A stretch of 10,973 nucleotides of DNA from Deltaproteobacteria bacterium (GCA_021159525.1 JAGHEC010000062.1:1-10973), one strand, 5' to 3'. Counted from the stretch's first letter, positions 1 to 6,900 are shown. A program made the numbers and translations. Notes: generated by a model not told the origin, from the sequence alone.

Positions 1-203
1 CTGCCATCGCAGATCCACGGGACGAAAGTCTTGGCAAGAACGCTCAATTGGCCTTGGCAGGCGGGTGTCCCCCGCAGATAAGTCACTCAAGAGACCAGCC
101 CGGAGGCCCGGAGCGGAAGAAAAATCCTTCTGCCCCCCGGCACTAGGTTCACAGTTATCCCCCTAATTATTGAGGTGATACAATGATGGTCTGTCAAGCT
201 GTT
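1..203. other. Gene-free structured region downstream of fdhE
   Basis: I see no convincing gene here. Several stable hairpins are visible when read on the plus strand: CGGGAC/GTCTTG closing a GAAA tetraloop (18-33), GCGGG/CCCGC with a five-base loop (61-75), and a longer imperfect stem at 108-140 in which CCGG and GCGGAAG pair with CTTCTGC and CCGG around an A-rich loop. The octamer GCCCGGAG is tandemly duplicated at 98-113. AAGTC (80-84) followed by GAGACCAGCC (91-100) resembles a B12 box with a few extra bases, and the upstream TGTCCCCCGCA (66-76) resembles another cobalamin riboswitch segment, but the full consensus is not present in order. GAGGTGAT (172-179) is an excellent Shine-Dalgarno sequence three bases before ATG at 183. 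The minus strand has an open frame to the window edge without a good start. A structured RNA or riboswitch is possible. The stems lack a T-tract on either strand, so none is a standard terminator. Confidence 0.35.
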
Positions 204-1031
204 TTATCTGAAGCCGTTTTCCTGGGCCAGCACATCCAAGTGAAGGGTGGCCAGGCCTTCAACCTCCAGGGGGGCTGTTTCCTCAAAGGCCCGCATATCT
301 ACGGTCTTGATATATCGATGGCATTCCCGACAGAAATAGACTCGAAGCCCCTCTTCCTCCTCGGCCTCGAAATAGCCTAATTTCTCTTGTTCCACGGTAT
401 TGCAGAAGGGGCACTGAATCCTCGGGTAGGGCCATTTTTCCCCGCACAGCTCACAGTGGAGATATCGCTTCCCGGTCTTTTTAAGACAGGCCATATCCGG
501 CTGAGACCCGCACAGGGGGCAGTAGCCCTTGTCCCATCCCGTCTTGTCCAGATATGGGGCTGCATCTTCCCGAAGCCGCTCCATGGAAGGACGCAAGGCA
601 GTCTTTCCGAGAAAGGTCAGGACCCCTGGATCCAGGTTCACATCTCTTCCCATTTCAGCAACGGTCTGGTCATCTTGCTTCAAGATCGACACAAACAGAC
701 CTTCTGTCCAATCCCCGGCAGACTCAGCCTTCTTGAGGGCCTTTTCCAGGCCCCTGGCATCGTCCCTGTCGGACCGGCTCAAGTGTGCCAGAAATTTCTT
801 CAACAGATCTCCAGCGGTCTTCAGATCGAGAGGAAGATCCTCCCTTGAAAAGAGGGGGAAGCCCTCTTTTTGCTGCACATCCCTCACTTCCTGCTCAACA
901 TGAACCGGCATGGCCTCGGGCCTTGCCTCTTCCATAAGGAGGGCGATTCCCCTAAAAGCCTCCAGCGCGCTCCTGGAGACCGGTCTCTGTTGAATCAGCC
1001 GATCGATATGACGTATCCAATCCCGGGTCAT
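204..1031 (-). CDS. fdhE: FdhE formate dehydrogenase accessory protein
   Basis: This is a 275-residue cytoplasmic protein of the FdhE family, needed for maturation of respiratory molybdenum/tungsten formate dehydrogenases. The E. coli member binds iron through cysteine pairs and contacts the catalytic subunit. The diagnostic C-terminal half has four CxxC pairs near residues 171/174 (CPLCGS), 193/196 (CELCG), 207/210 (CPFC) and 234/237 (CREC), with the family-typical RYLHCELC and RYIKTVD segments. The N-terminal half is helical and less conserved, as is usual. Length is slightly below the roughly 300 residues of E. coli FdhE. Two in-frame ATGs lie at 1037 and 1031. AAAGGGAG ends directly against the first and six bases before the second, so I chose 1031. 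No formate dehydrogenase gene is in the window. A 91-base gap with a promoter-like sequence separates it from the glycosyltransferase upstream, so it is probably its own transcription unit or can be expressed independently. Confidence 0.93.
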   Translation of the reverse strand: MTRDWIRHIDRLIQQRPVSRSALEAFRGIALLMEEARPEAMPVHVEQEVRDVQQKEGFPLFSREDLPLDLKTAGDLLKKFLAHLSRSDRDDARGLEKALKKAESAGDWTEGLFVSILKQDDQTVAEMGRDVNLDPGVLTFLGKTALRPSMERLREDAAPYLDKTGWDKGYCPLCGSQPDMACLKKTGKRYLHCELCGEKWPYPRIQCPFCNTVEQEKLGYFEAEEEEGLRVYFCRECHRYIKTVDMRAFEETAPLEVEGLATLHLDVLAQENGFR

Positions 1032-1065
1032 GGGCATCTCCCTTTCTCAATGTGATCGAAGATTG

Positions 1066-1080
1066 ACGTATCATATACGT
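1066..1080. promoter_or_regulatory. Inverted repeat, possible operator before fdhE
   Basis: ACGTAT and ATACGT are perfect six-base inverted arms separated by three bases (CAT on the plus strand). The repeat lies between the proposed -10 element and the fdhE start codon, about 35 bases from the start, so it would fall at the beginning of the transcript. A dimeric repressor could bind there. No known regulator is recognised from the arm sequence, and a chance inverted repeat of this size is possible. Confidence 0.35.
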
Positions 1081-1089
1081 AGGATAAGC

Positions 1090-1119
1090 ACCGTATCGGA
1101 TAAAGCCTCCTTCTGTCAA
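1090..1119 (-). promoter_or_regulatory. Probable sigma-70-type promoter of fdhE
   Basis: Read on the minus strand, a perfect TTGACA (1114-1119) lies four bases after the stop codon of the upstream glycosyltransferase gene. It is followed 18 bases later by TACGGT (1090-1095), which keeps the conserved first T, A and last T of a -10 element. The -35 box is convincing and the -10 box is weak. Position and direction suit transcription of fdhE. Confidence 0.45.
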
Positions 1120-1122
1120 CAC

Positions 1123-2262
1123 CTAAGACGGATCTGTAGATGCCCGGCCCGGGCCGGCAAGGATCCCGATGCGCTCCAGATGGGCCTCCACCTGACAGAT
1201 AACCTCTTCCGCCTTCAGCTCATCCAGACACCGGCTTTTCTCAGTCCCCCCACATCCCTTCTCCCGGCAGGGCTGACACATCATCTCCTTTGTAACAACA
1301 CAGTGGCGAGTTCCGCGGGGGGCCCAGGAAACAGGTGAAGTAGGACCAAAGATGCCGATTGTGGGAAGGCCAACGGCCGCGGCGATGTGAAGGGCCGCCG
1401 TATCCACGCCGATCAGAAAGCTGCACCGCTCCAACACCGCGGGGAGCTGTCCGATGGTGGTCTTCCCGGCAAGATTGAAGGCACCGCCATTTAGGCCTTT
1501 TGTCAGCGTCTGGGCCCGCGATTGTTCAGAGAGGGAACCTGTGATCACCACCGAATACCCCTTTTTTATGCTCAGCCAGTGGATCAGACAGGCCCATGCC
1601 TCGATCCGCCATTCCTTGTAACCCCAGAGGGAAAAGGGATGCACAGCAGCAATTGGCTTGTTGGCAGGAATCCCGGCCTCTCTCAAAATCGCTTCCGCCT
1701 GCTTTTTCCTTGGCTCACGGATGGCCAACGAGAGTACAGGGTCCTTCCAACCGAGGCTGAAGGGGGCAAGGATATTGAGGTTGTGCTCCGCAGCATACTG
1801 AAACAACTCGTTTTCCGGTCTCACAAGATGGGTGAAAATTCGGTTTCTCCAGAAGGGAGCCCCGTTCGCAAATCGCCCGATCCGGCAGGGCGCCCCTGAA
1901 AGGAATGCCGCAATGGCCCCGCGCGAACCGGTCCTGAGATCAATCGCCGTTCTGAACCGGAATTTCCGGAGATTCATAAGGAATCTGGCCTGATACGCCA
2001 GTTCATCACGGGGTCTGCGCCGTGTCTTGTCCACAGAAATAACGCCGTCAATCCAAGGGCAGTCTTCGGCTAACTCCCTCGCATGTTCTCTCACGCACAC
2101 GACCAGGGCCTGGTCAGAGAGGCGCCAGCGCAGAACCTGAAGCGCAGGCATGGTGAGGACCACATCGCCGATGTCGCCCAGCTGGATGAGCAGGGTTGGA
2201 CCCAGCGGCAGGGACAGAGATTGAGATCCGTCGGCTAAAATGGGCGCATGAATCAGGGACAT
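1123..2262 (-). CDS. Family 9 glycosyltransferase, heptosyltransferase type
   Basis: This 379-residue protein belongs to glycosyltransferase family 9, which includes the ADP-heptose:LPS heptosyltransferases (RfaF/WaaF, WaaC, WaaQ) that build the lipopolysaccharide inner core on the cytoplasmic face of the inner membrane. Visible signatures are LLIQLGDIGDVVLTMPAL near residues 24-41 (acceptor-side Rossmann fold with the catalytic Asp region), AAVHPFSLWGYKEW near 205-218, and the donor-binding block GVDTAALHIAAAVGLP...GIFGPTSP near 285-310. A cysteine group (CQPC, GCGG and a later Cys) near 329-345 matches a C-terminal feature of many family members. The exact sugar cannot be read from sequence. 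It overlaps the preceding glycosyltransferase, which implies coupled translation. The start is uncertain: ATG at 2262 gives a 10-base overlap, GTG at 2277 gives 25, and neither has a well-spaced Shine-Dalgarno sequence. The N-terminal 20 residues before the fold are not conserved family sequence. Confidence 0.9.
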   Translation of the reverse strand: MSLIHAPILADGSQSLSLPLGPTLLIQLGDIGDVVLTMPALQVLRWRLSDQALVVCVREHARELAEDCPWIDGVISVDKTRRRPRDELAYQARFLMNLRKFRFRTAIDLRTGSRGAIAAFLSGAPCRIGRFANGAPFWRNRIFTHLVRPENELFQYAAEHNLNILAPFSLGWKDPVLSLAIREPRKKQAEAILREAGIPANKPIAAVHPFSLWGYKEWRIEAWACLIHWLSIKKGYSVVITGSLSEQSRAQTLTKGLNGGAFNLAGKTTIGQLPAVLERCSFLIGVDTAALHIAAAVGLPTIGIFGPTSPVSWAPRGTRHCVVTKEMMCQPCREKGCGGTEKSRCLDELKAEEVICQVEAHLERIGILAGPGRASTDPS

Positions 2263-3167
2263 CCTTTGATGTGCCACTCAATGAGCCGGGTATAGCTCGC
2301 AAGTCTCCTTTTCAGATTCTTTTGCAGACCAAGGGTCAGTGCAAGGCCCGCCGCCGAGAGGGCCGTGTTGACCAGCAAACGGCCAAAGACAATCAGTCTG
2401 ACCATCGGATAAGATCCGGGGCGCCACTTCTTGAAAAAGGCATATCTGGAGCGATAAAAGAGAATGCGTCCGTCCGTCCTCCGGGCCACGCTCTTCCCTT
2501 GTCCATGATAGACCCATGCCGATGGGACGAATCGGACCCGCCATCCGGCCCGTCTCATGCGATAGGCCCAGTCGGTTTCCTCCAGGAAAAAGAAATACCG
2601 TTCATCCAAAGGGCCTACTTTATCAATGGCCTTTTTCCGAACCATCATGCAGGCCCCGATGCACGACTCCACGTCAATGGGGCTTGTGCAGGCGTATCTC
2701 TTGCTCGGGAATCTTCGCGGGAAAAGGAGCTGCAGGAGGCTTTCATTGGTTAACAACGTCAGCATACAGGGAAAATTGCCAATGGAGTTCTGTCGGGATC
2801 CGTCTGGATTCAGCAACTGGCCGCAGGCAATGCCCACGCGGGGATGGGCCTCCATGTGGTCATAGAGATCCCTGACAGCCCTGGGGGTGAGGGTTGCATC
2901 CGTATTAAGAAGCACGGCATACCGCCCCCCCATGCGGCCCAAGGCCATATTAACCGCCGCTGCAAATCCCATATTGGTCTGATTTTCAATAATGCTGATG
3001 CGGGGAAACCGTTCCCTTGCCGCTTCCACGCTTTGGTCCGATGAACCGTTATCCACCAGCCAAACCTCGAATGAAAGATCCTGGACGGTCCGGTAGACCG
3101 AGGCGAGGCACTCCAGCAGGAGATTGCGGGTATTCCAATTGACAATAATAAAGGAGACATCGGTCAT
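2253..3167 (-). CDS. Family 2 glycosyltransferase, WbbL/rhamnosyltransferase-like
   Basis: This 304-residue inverting GT-A glycosyltransferase probably adds a sugar to an O-antigen or another surface glycan from a nucleotide-sugar at the inner membrane. Features in order: a beta-strand start SFIIVNWNTRNLL (5-17), VDNGSSDQS (38-46) for nucleotide binding, NMGFAAAVNMAL (65-76), the metal-binding NTD (88-90, the DxD equivalent), a GACMMVRKKA segment (171-180), and EETDW (196-200) with the usual catalytic acidic residues, followed by HGQGKS (221-226). A moderately hydrophobic C-terminal stretch (about 254-281) flanked by basic residues could associate with the membrane. The layout matches the WbbL-like group often annotated as rhamnosyltransferases, but donor and acceptor are not determinable. 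ATG overlaps the stop of the lipoprotein gene upstream as ATGA, indicating translational coupling. The Shine-Dalgarno signal is weak, consistent with reinitiation. Confidence 0.9.
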   Translation of the reverse strand: MTDVSFIIVNWNTRNLLLECLASVYRTVQDLSFEVWLVDNGSSDQSVEAARERFPRISIIENQTNMGFAAAVNMALGRMGGRYAVLLNTDATLTPRAVRDLYDHMEAHPRVGIACGQLLNPDGSRQNSIGNFPCMLTLLTNESLLQLLFPRRFPSKRYACTSPIDVESCIGACMMVRKKAIDKVGPLDERYFFFLEETDWAYRMRRAGWRVRFVPSAWVYHGQGKSVARRTDGRILFYRSRYAFFKKWRPGSYPMVRLIVFGRLLVNTALSAAGLALTLGLQKNLKRRLASYTRLIEWHIKGCP

Positions 3168-4006
3168 GATAAAGGGCCTGACGCTTTAGCAGACATAGCC
3201 GGTTCGAGGGAGCCAATGGCCTCCAGCGGGATCTCTTCAAAATCCGGGGCTTGCTGTTGAAATATGCCCTCCGGAAGCGCCCTGTTGAAGACCCTCTCCC
3301 GGAACTCGATGGCCAAAAGAATCCTTTGCTCATCATCGGCCCATTGAATCTGTTTTGCATGGAGAATGCCGCTGACCTCCTCAAACCCGGAGAACCGGAG
3401 GGCAATCCCCTCCCGCCGCATCCAGACCTTTTGAGGGAGCAGGGCGTCAGGGTACAGATCAATGACCTGGACAACCGCATCCGCCTTGTCGGTTAACACG
3501 ATCTGACGGCCTTTTGTCGATCGGGCCTGATGGTATGAGGGCAGGATCGGGTAGCCCCGCGCAATAGACCAGATAGCCTCCGCATGGAAGGGGAATGGAA
3601 GCCGTTTGATGATCCGGGGATTGTCAAGACGACCCTCGTAATGCCGTTTTTCCGGGAAAGAAACCACATCCAGCCGGCCGCCCTGTAAACAGATATGAAA
3701 AAGAGGCTGGCCCCAAGCATGGGTAATCTCGATCCGAAGAGCCGATGGATCCCGCCGGGCCACCACAAGGATCTCGGCATCCGATTGGGCATCCTGGCTT
3801 TCGAGGGTGAGTCTTCCGGATGCAAACAGTGTCTGGACCGCTCTTTCCTGATCTTTGAATGACTCAATAACCGTCTCGACCTGTTTCCGGTTCAGAGGAG
3901 GAACCGCGGACCTGGGAGCCACCCAGACGCATCCGGCTGAAGCCAGCGGCAATAGAACCCAGAGCAAAAGAGAGACACGGAGGCTTCTGTGCGTTACGGA
4001 TTTCAC
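3164..4006 (-). CDS. LolB-like / DUF4292-type outer-membrane lipoprotein
   Basis: This 280-residue predicted lipoprotein has a signal peptide with a basic start (MKSVTHRSLR), a hydrophobic core (VSLLLWVLLPLA) and Cys26 in SAGC. Ser at position -3 is less usual than Leu, but the lipobox is acceptable. The mature part has the beta-rich pattern of the LolB/DUF4292 group: LFASGRLTLESQ near 60-71, DPSALRIEITHAWGQPLFHI near 86-105, and a late FSGFEEVSGI...AKQIQWAD block near 205-224. LolB receives lipoproteins from the periplasmic carrier LolA and inserts them into the outer membrane; whether this protein does so is inferred. It is longer than E. coli LolB (about 200 residues), with extra sequence at the C-terminus that ends in a low-complexity tail. 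The start is GTG, overlapping the TPR gene stop as GTGA, and the pair fits a joint role in envelope assembly. Confidence 0.75.
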   Translation of the reverse strand: MKSVTHRSLRVSLLLWVLLPLASAGCVWVAPRSAVPPLNRKQVETVIESFKDQERAVQTLFASGRLTLESQDAQSDAEILVVARRDPSALRIEITHAWGQPLFHICLQGGRLDVVSFPEKRHYEGRLDNPRIIKRLPFPFHAEAIWSIARGYPILPSYHQARSTKGRQIVLTDKADAVVQVIDLYPDALLPQKVWMRREGIALRFSGFEEVSGILHAKQIQWADDEQRILLAIEFRERVFNRALPEGIFQQQAPDFEEIPLEAIGSLEPAMSAKASGPLS

Positions 4007-5814
4007 TTTTTTTGCTTCAACAGCTCCCGCGTCTCCGCGATCTTCTCTTCGAGCTGCTTTTCCTCGGCAGGTTTCAGGGAAAGGGCCTTTTCGTAGCAGT
4101 TGAGCGCCTTTTCATACTGCTGTTTCTTAAGGTAGGCATCTCCCAGATGTTCGTTGATGGTGGGATCATCCGGGGTGAGTTGCGCTGCCTTTGCAAGATT
4201 ACGGAGGGCCTCGTCGTAGTCCCCCTTTTTGTAATAGACCCATCCCAGGCTATCGATGATATATCCGCTCTCGGGTCTTATTTCCAACGCCCTCTTGACA
4301 AGGGCCATTGCCTCGTCCAGCCTGATCCCCTCTTCGGCATAGGTGTATCCGATGTAGTTGAGGGCATCTGCATGATCGGGATCAATTTGAAGAATCTTCC
4401 GCATCTGTTCAATGGAACTCTCCTTGGCCCCTCTCTTATCCAGAAGGATGCCCAGGCGGAATATGAGCTCTGTGTTCTTCTCGTCTATTTTCAGACCCTC
4501 GTGGACCGCGGCAATCGCCTCGTCAAGCGCCCCTTCGGCCTCATAAACAGATGCCAGCATCAGATAAAGCTCCACGCTGTTTTGTCCCAATGTCAGGGCA
4601 TCCTTCAATGCCTGAACAGCCTTGTTGTATTTTTCCTGAGCAGCCAACAGGTGTGCTGTATGGATTCGGGCGCTGACGTAATACTTGGATTGAGGCGGGA
4701 TCTTCTCCAACTGCTCCAAGGCCTTGGCAGACTCTCCCTTCTCTTCGTAAGCAGTGGCCAGATAGTAGCGTGATCTGTCGTCATCCGGCCAGGCCTTCAC
4801 GATCAGTTCAAGCTCAGCTATGGACTCGTCAATCTTTCCCTGACTCAAATAGATGAGCCCGAGGGCCTGACGCTCCGGGGCCCCCGGCCTTGAGTGTTTC
4901 CGGATCTCCCGGACCTGTTCTTCGGATTTTTCCCGAAGTCCCAGTTTCAGGTAGAGAATCACCAGCCGTTCCCGGGCGGGAATATTGTCTGGATATAGAT
5001 GCACCACCTTTTCAAAGGTCTTAATTGCATCCTGTTCCCTCCCGGTCAACTGGTACAAGGTTCCCATGTCGAAGAGGGCCGGCTCCAGGTTTTTATTGAG
5101 TTGCAAGGCCTTGTCGAGGGCCGCTTCCGCGGCTTGATACCGATTCAGCTCGAGATTGATGCGGCCGATATAGTAGTGGGCGACCACCATTTCCGGATTC
5201 TGGGAAATCAACCGGTTCAAATGATGGAGGGCCTTTTCAAACTGACCCTTCCTGACCAGTATGGTGGTCAACAGCAGTCGTATCCGCTGATTGTCAGGCG
5301 CTTTCTCAAGGGCCTTTTCATACTGCTTAAGGGCCTGGTCGTCATCGCCCATCAGGGTATAGAGATCACCTGTCAGTGCAAGGTTGGCGGAATCGGAAGG
5401 GTCCAGTTCGCAGGCCTTTTGTGCATATCTCAGGGCCTCGGGATACTTCTTCATGTCTTTAAGAAGAGCAGCCGTCTTCCGGTGCAGGTAAACCGAATTC
5501 GGATCCTTTTCAATAGCGGCCTCAAGATACGCAAGGGCCTCTTTGGCACGGCCCTCATTCAGGGCAACGGCGGACAAGGTAAACTGCTGGTACGCCTGCT
5601 GGAGCCGGTCTCTTTCCTCAACCCGGAGCACCTGATCCGGCTGTTCCATGACCACCTCCTGTCTCACGGCCCTGGAAGAGGCAGGCAGGCACGCAAAGAA
5701 GGTCCCCACAAATAACAGAAGCGGATAGATGGCCCAGGCCGACAACAACAGATGCCTCGCCGACACACCGGGGCCGTTGTCATATTTCTCAAACCATGCG
5801 GCAGACTGTCTCAT
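4003..5814 (-). CDS. TPR-repeat protein, membrane-anchored or exported
   Basis: This 603-residue protein is made almost wholly of tetratricopeptide repeats. I count about 15 consecutive 34-residue units from about residue 72 to 585, with regular blocks such as YPEALRYAQKACELDP, YEKALEKAPD and LGDAYLKKQQYEKAL. The array ends in a charged coiled-coil-like tail (EEKQLEEKIAETRELLKQKK). A hydrophobic segment (about 22-42) near the N-terminus ending FFAC at Cys42 suggests a signal anchor or an atypical lipoprotein signal, so the repeats probably face the periplasm. TPR superhelices bind other proteins; the partner is unknown. ATG at 5814 was chosen because GAGGAAGA lies directly upstream, while the in-frame GTG at 5826 has no ribosome-binding signal. 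It starts 44 bases after rpoH and overlaps the LolB-like gene by four bases. The pairing with a LolB-like lipoprotein suggests a role in outer-membrane or lipoprotein assembly, which is inference. Confidence 0.88.
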   Translation of the reverse strand: MRQSAAWFEKYDNGPGVSARHLLLSAWAIYPLLLFVGTFFACLPASSRAVRQEVVMEQPDQVLRVEERDRLQQAYQQFTLSAVALNEGRAKEALAYLEAAIEKDPNSVYLHRKTAALLKDMKKYPEALRYAQKACELDPSDSANLALTGDLYTLMGDDDQALKQYEKALEKAPDNQRIRLLLTTILVRKGQFEKALHHLNRLISQNPEMVVAHYYIGRINLELNRYQAAEAALDKALQLNKNLEPALFDMGTLYQLTGREQDAIKTFEKVVHLYPDNIPARERLVILYLKLGLREKSEEQVREIRKHSRPGAPERQALGLIYLSQGKIDESIAELELIVKAWPDDDRSRYYLATAYEEKGESAKALEQLEKIPPQSKYYVSARIHTAHLLAAQEKYNKAVQALKDALTLGQNSVELYLMLASVYEAEGALDEAIAAVHEGLKIDEKNTELIFRLGILLDKRGAKESSIEQMRKILQIDPDHADALNYIGYTYAEEGIRLDEAMALVKRALEIRPESGYIIDSLGWVYYKKGDYDEALRNLAKAAQLTPDDPTINEHLGDAYLKKQQYEKALNCYEKALSLKPAEEKQLEEKIAETRELLKQKK

Positions 5815-5858
5815 TCTTCCTCGCACGGGAATTCATTGGAATGGCTTATGGCCTGTTG

Positions 5859-6833
5859 CTACTTCAGAAAGTCCCCATACTCTTCTTCAAAATTAGGGAT
5901 CCTTTCTTTCAGCCATTTCTTGATCTGGTTAATGATTTTTTCCTGGAGCTGACGGATCCTCTCCCGGGAGATATGGTACTTGTTGCCAAGGTCTTGAAGG
6001 GTTAGCGGTTTTTCAGCCATGATCCGATTGTCAAAGATATCGGCCTCCTTGCCCGAAAGGGTCTTTCGGAATTCCTGCAGGCTCTTAATGAGCAAATCCC
6101 GGTTCTGGGCATCAGAGAGCTGCTCGTCGATGGGCGTCTTTGGATCCGGTAAAAAGGCGTCAAAAGCCTCTCGCGAATCATCGCCCATGGGCGAACTGAG
6201 GGAGACCTCCCAGCCGCCCAGCCGCTGCGTCATTTCAACCACTTCCTCCTCTTTGACATCCAGGCGCTCGGCCAGCAGCTTGGGCTCCGGGGTAAAGCCC
6301 TGGGCGATCAGCTTGTCCCGCTCCTTTGCCAGGTTGAAGAAGAGCTTCCGCTGACTCTGGGTGGTCCCGATCTTGACCAGTTTCCAGTTGTCCATGATGA
6401 ATTTGAGAATATAGGCCTTAATCCAGAATGAGGCATAATAGGAGAATTTGATACCCCGATACGGATCGAACTTCTTCACCGCCTGGAGGAGCCCCAGGTT
6501 CCCTTCCTGAATCAGGTCCAACAGATTCTTTGTCCAATACCTGTGAAAGTCCATGGCTATCTTCACGACCAGCCGCAGGTTGGCTGTGACCAGGCGGTAG
6601 GCCGCCTTGTCGTCTTTATGTTCCACTACCCGTATGGCCAGTTCTTTCTCTTCTTCCCTTGTCAGAAGATCATATCGTTTGATCTCCATCAGGTAGATCT
6701 GCAGGGGATCGAAAGGGACCAGGGCGGTCCCGGCGATCTGAACCGAGGGGGGAAGTATCGCATGTTCCGTCAGTTGCCTATCCTCTGAGTCATTTATCTC
6801 CTCGGACGAGGATGTCTCTTCTGTTTGTTTCAT
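5859..6833 (-). CDS. rpoH: RNA polymerase sigma factor RpoH (sigma-32, heat shock)
   Basis: This 324-residue sigma-70-family factor directs RNA polymerase to heat-shock promoters (chaperones, proteases). Region 1.2 is near 42-65 (DPLQIYLMEIKRYDLLTREEE). Region 2 is near 78-150, including LVVKIAMDFHR, the core-binding/-10 block LLDLIQEGNLGLLQAVKKFD and YASFWIKAYI. QSQRKLFFNL near 159-168 is the RpoH box, which separates this factor from RpoD and RpoS. Region 4 (about 258-311) ends with the helix-turn-helix LQDLGNKYHISRERIRQLQE for -35 recognition. It is about 40 residues longer than E. coli RpoH (284), mainly from an acidic, Ser/Glu-rich N-terminal leader. Start: ATG at 6833 has GGAA about ten bases upstream; an alternative TTG at 6884 lacks any ribosome-binding signal. 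It lies 76 bases after tyrS and 44 before the TPR gene. The 12-base palindrome just upstream could matter for its regulation. Confidence 0.95.
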   Translation of the reverse strand: MKQTEETSSSEEINDSEDRQLTEHAILPPSVQIAGTALVPFDPLQIYLMEIKRYDLLTREEEKELAIRVVEHKDDKAAYRLVTANLRLVVKIAMDFHRYWTKNLLDLIQEGNLGLLQAVKKFDPYRGIKFSYYASFWIKAYILKFIMDNWKLVKIGTTQSQRKLFFNLAKERDKLIAQGFTPEPKLLAERLDVKEEEVVEMTQRLGGWEVSLSSPMGDDSREAFDAFLPDPKTPIDEQLSDAQNRDLLIKSLQEFRKTLSGKEADIFDNRIMAEKPLTLQDLGNKYHISRERIRQLQEKIINQIKKWLKERIPNFEEEYGDFLK

Positions 6834-6843
6834 ATCGAAATTG

Positions 6844-6855
6844 TTCCGCGCGGAA
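6844..6855. promoter_or_regulatory. Perfect 12-base palindrome beside rpoH start
   Basis: TTCCGCGCGGAA is its own reverse complement and lies ten bases upstream of the rpoH ATG. As DNA it could be an operator half-site pair. As RNA it could form a four-base-pair stem (UUCC/GGAA) with a GCGC loop that would cover the only Shine-Dalgarno-like bases (GGAA). The short stem makes this tentative. Confidence 0.35.
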
Positions 6856-6884
6856 TGAAGGATTGCGTTCCCGGATGGAGACAA

Positions 6885-6900
6885 ACAGGGCCCGGCCTGT
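6885..6900 (-). terminator. Weak hairpin after tyrS, possible attenuating terminator
   Basis: Seven bases past the tyrS stop, the minus strand has ACAGG and CCTGT as perfect five-base arms around CCGGGC, followed by TTGTCTCC. The short stem and interrupted T-run make strong termination unlikely. At most it would trim or reduce transcription into rpoH, or protect the tyrS 3' end. Confidence 0.2.

Noticed and set aside
108..140. Hairpin as a transcription terminator for fdhE
   Set aside because: The stem is strong, but there is no T-run after it on either strand, so a standard intrinsic terminator is not supported.
1..160. Open minus-strand frame running to the left edge
   Set aside because: It has only TTG or near-edge GTG start codons, no ribosome-binding site, a low-complexity translation and no recognised motif. 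The visible hairpins explain the composition better.
4012..4773. Long open frame on the plus strand (253 codons), and another at 4999-5715
   Set aside because: Both lie antisense inside the TPR gene, which is clearly coding. They match no family I recognise and arise from the repeated codon pattern of the TPR units.
6834..6884. TTG start at 6884 extending RpoH by 17 residues
   Set aside because: No Shine-Dalgarno sequence precedes it, and the ATG at 6833 fits the conserved start of region 1.2 better.
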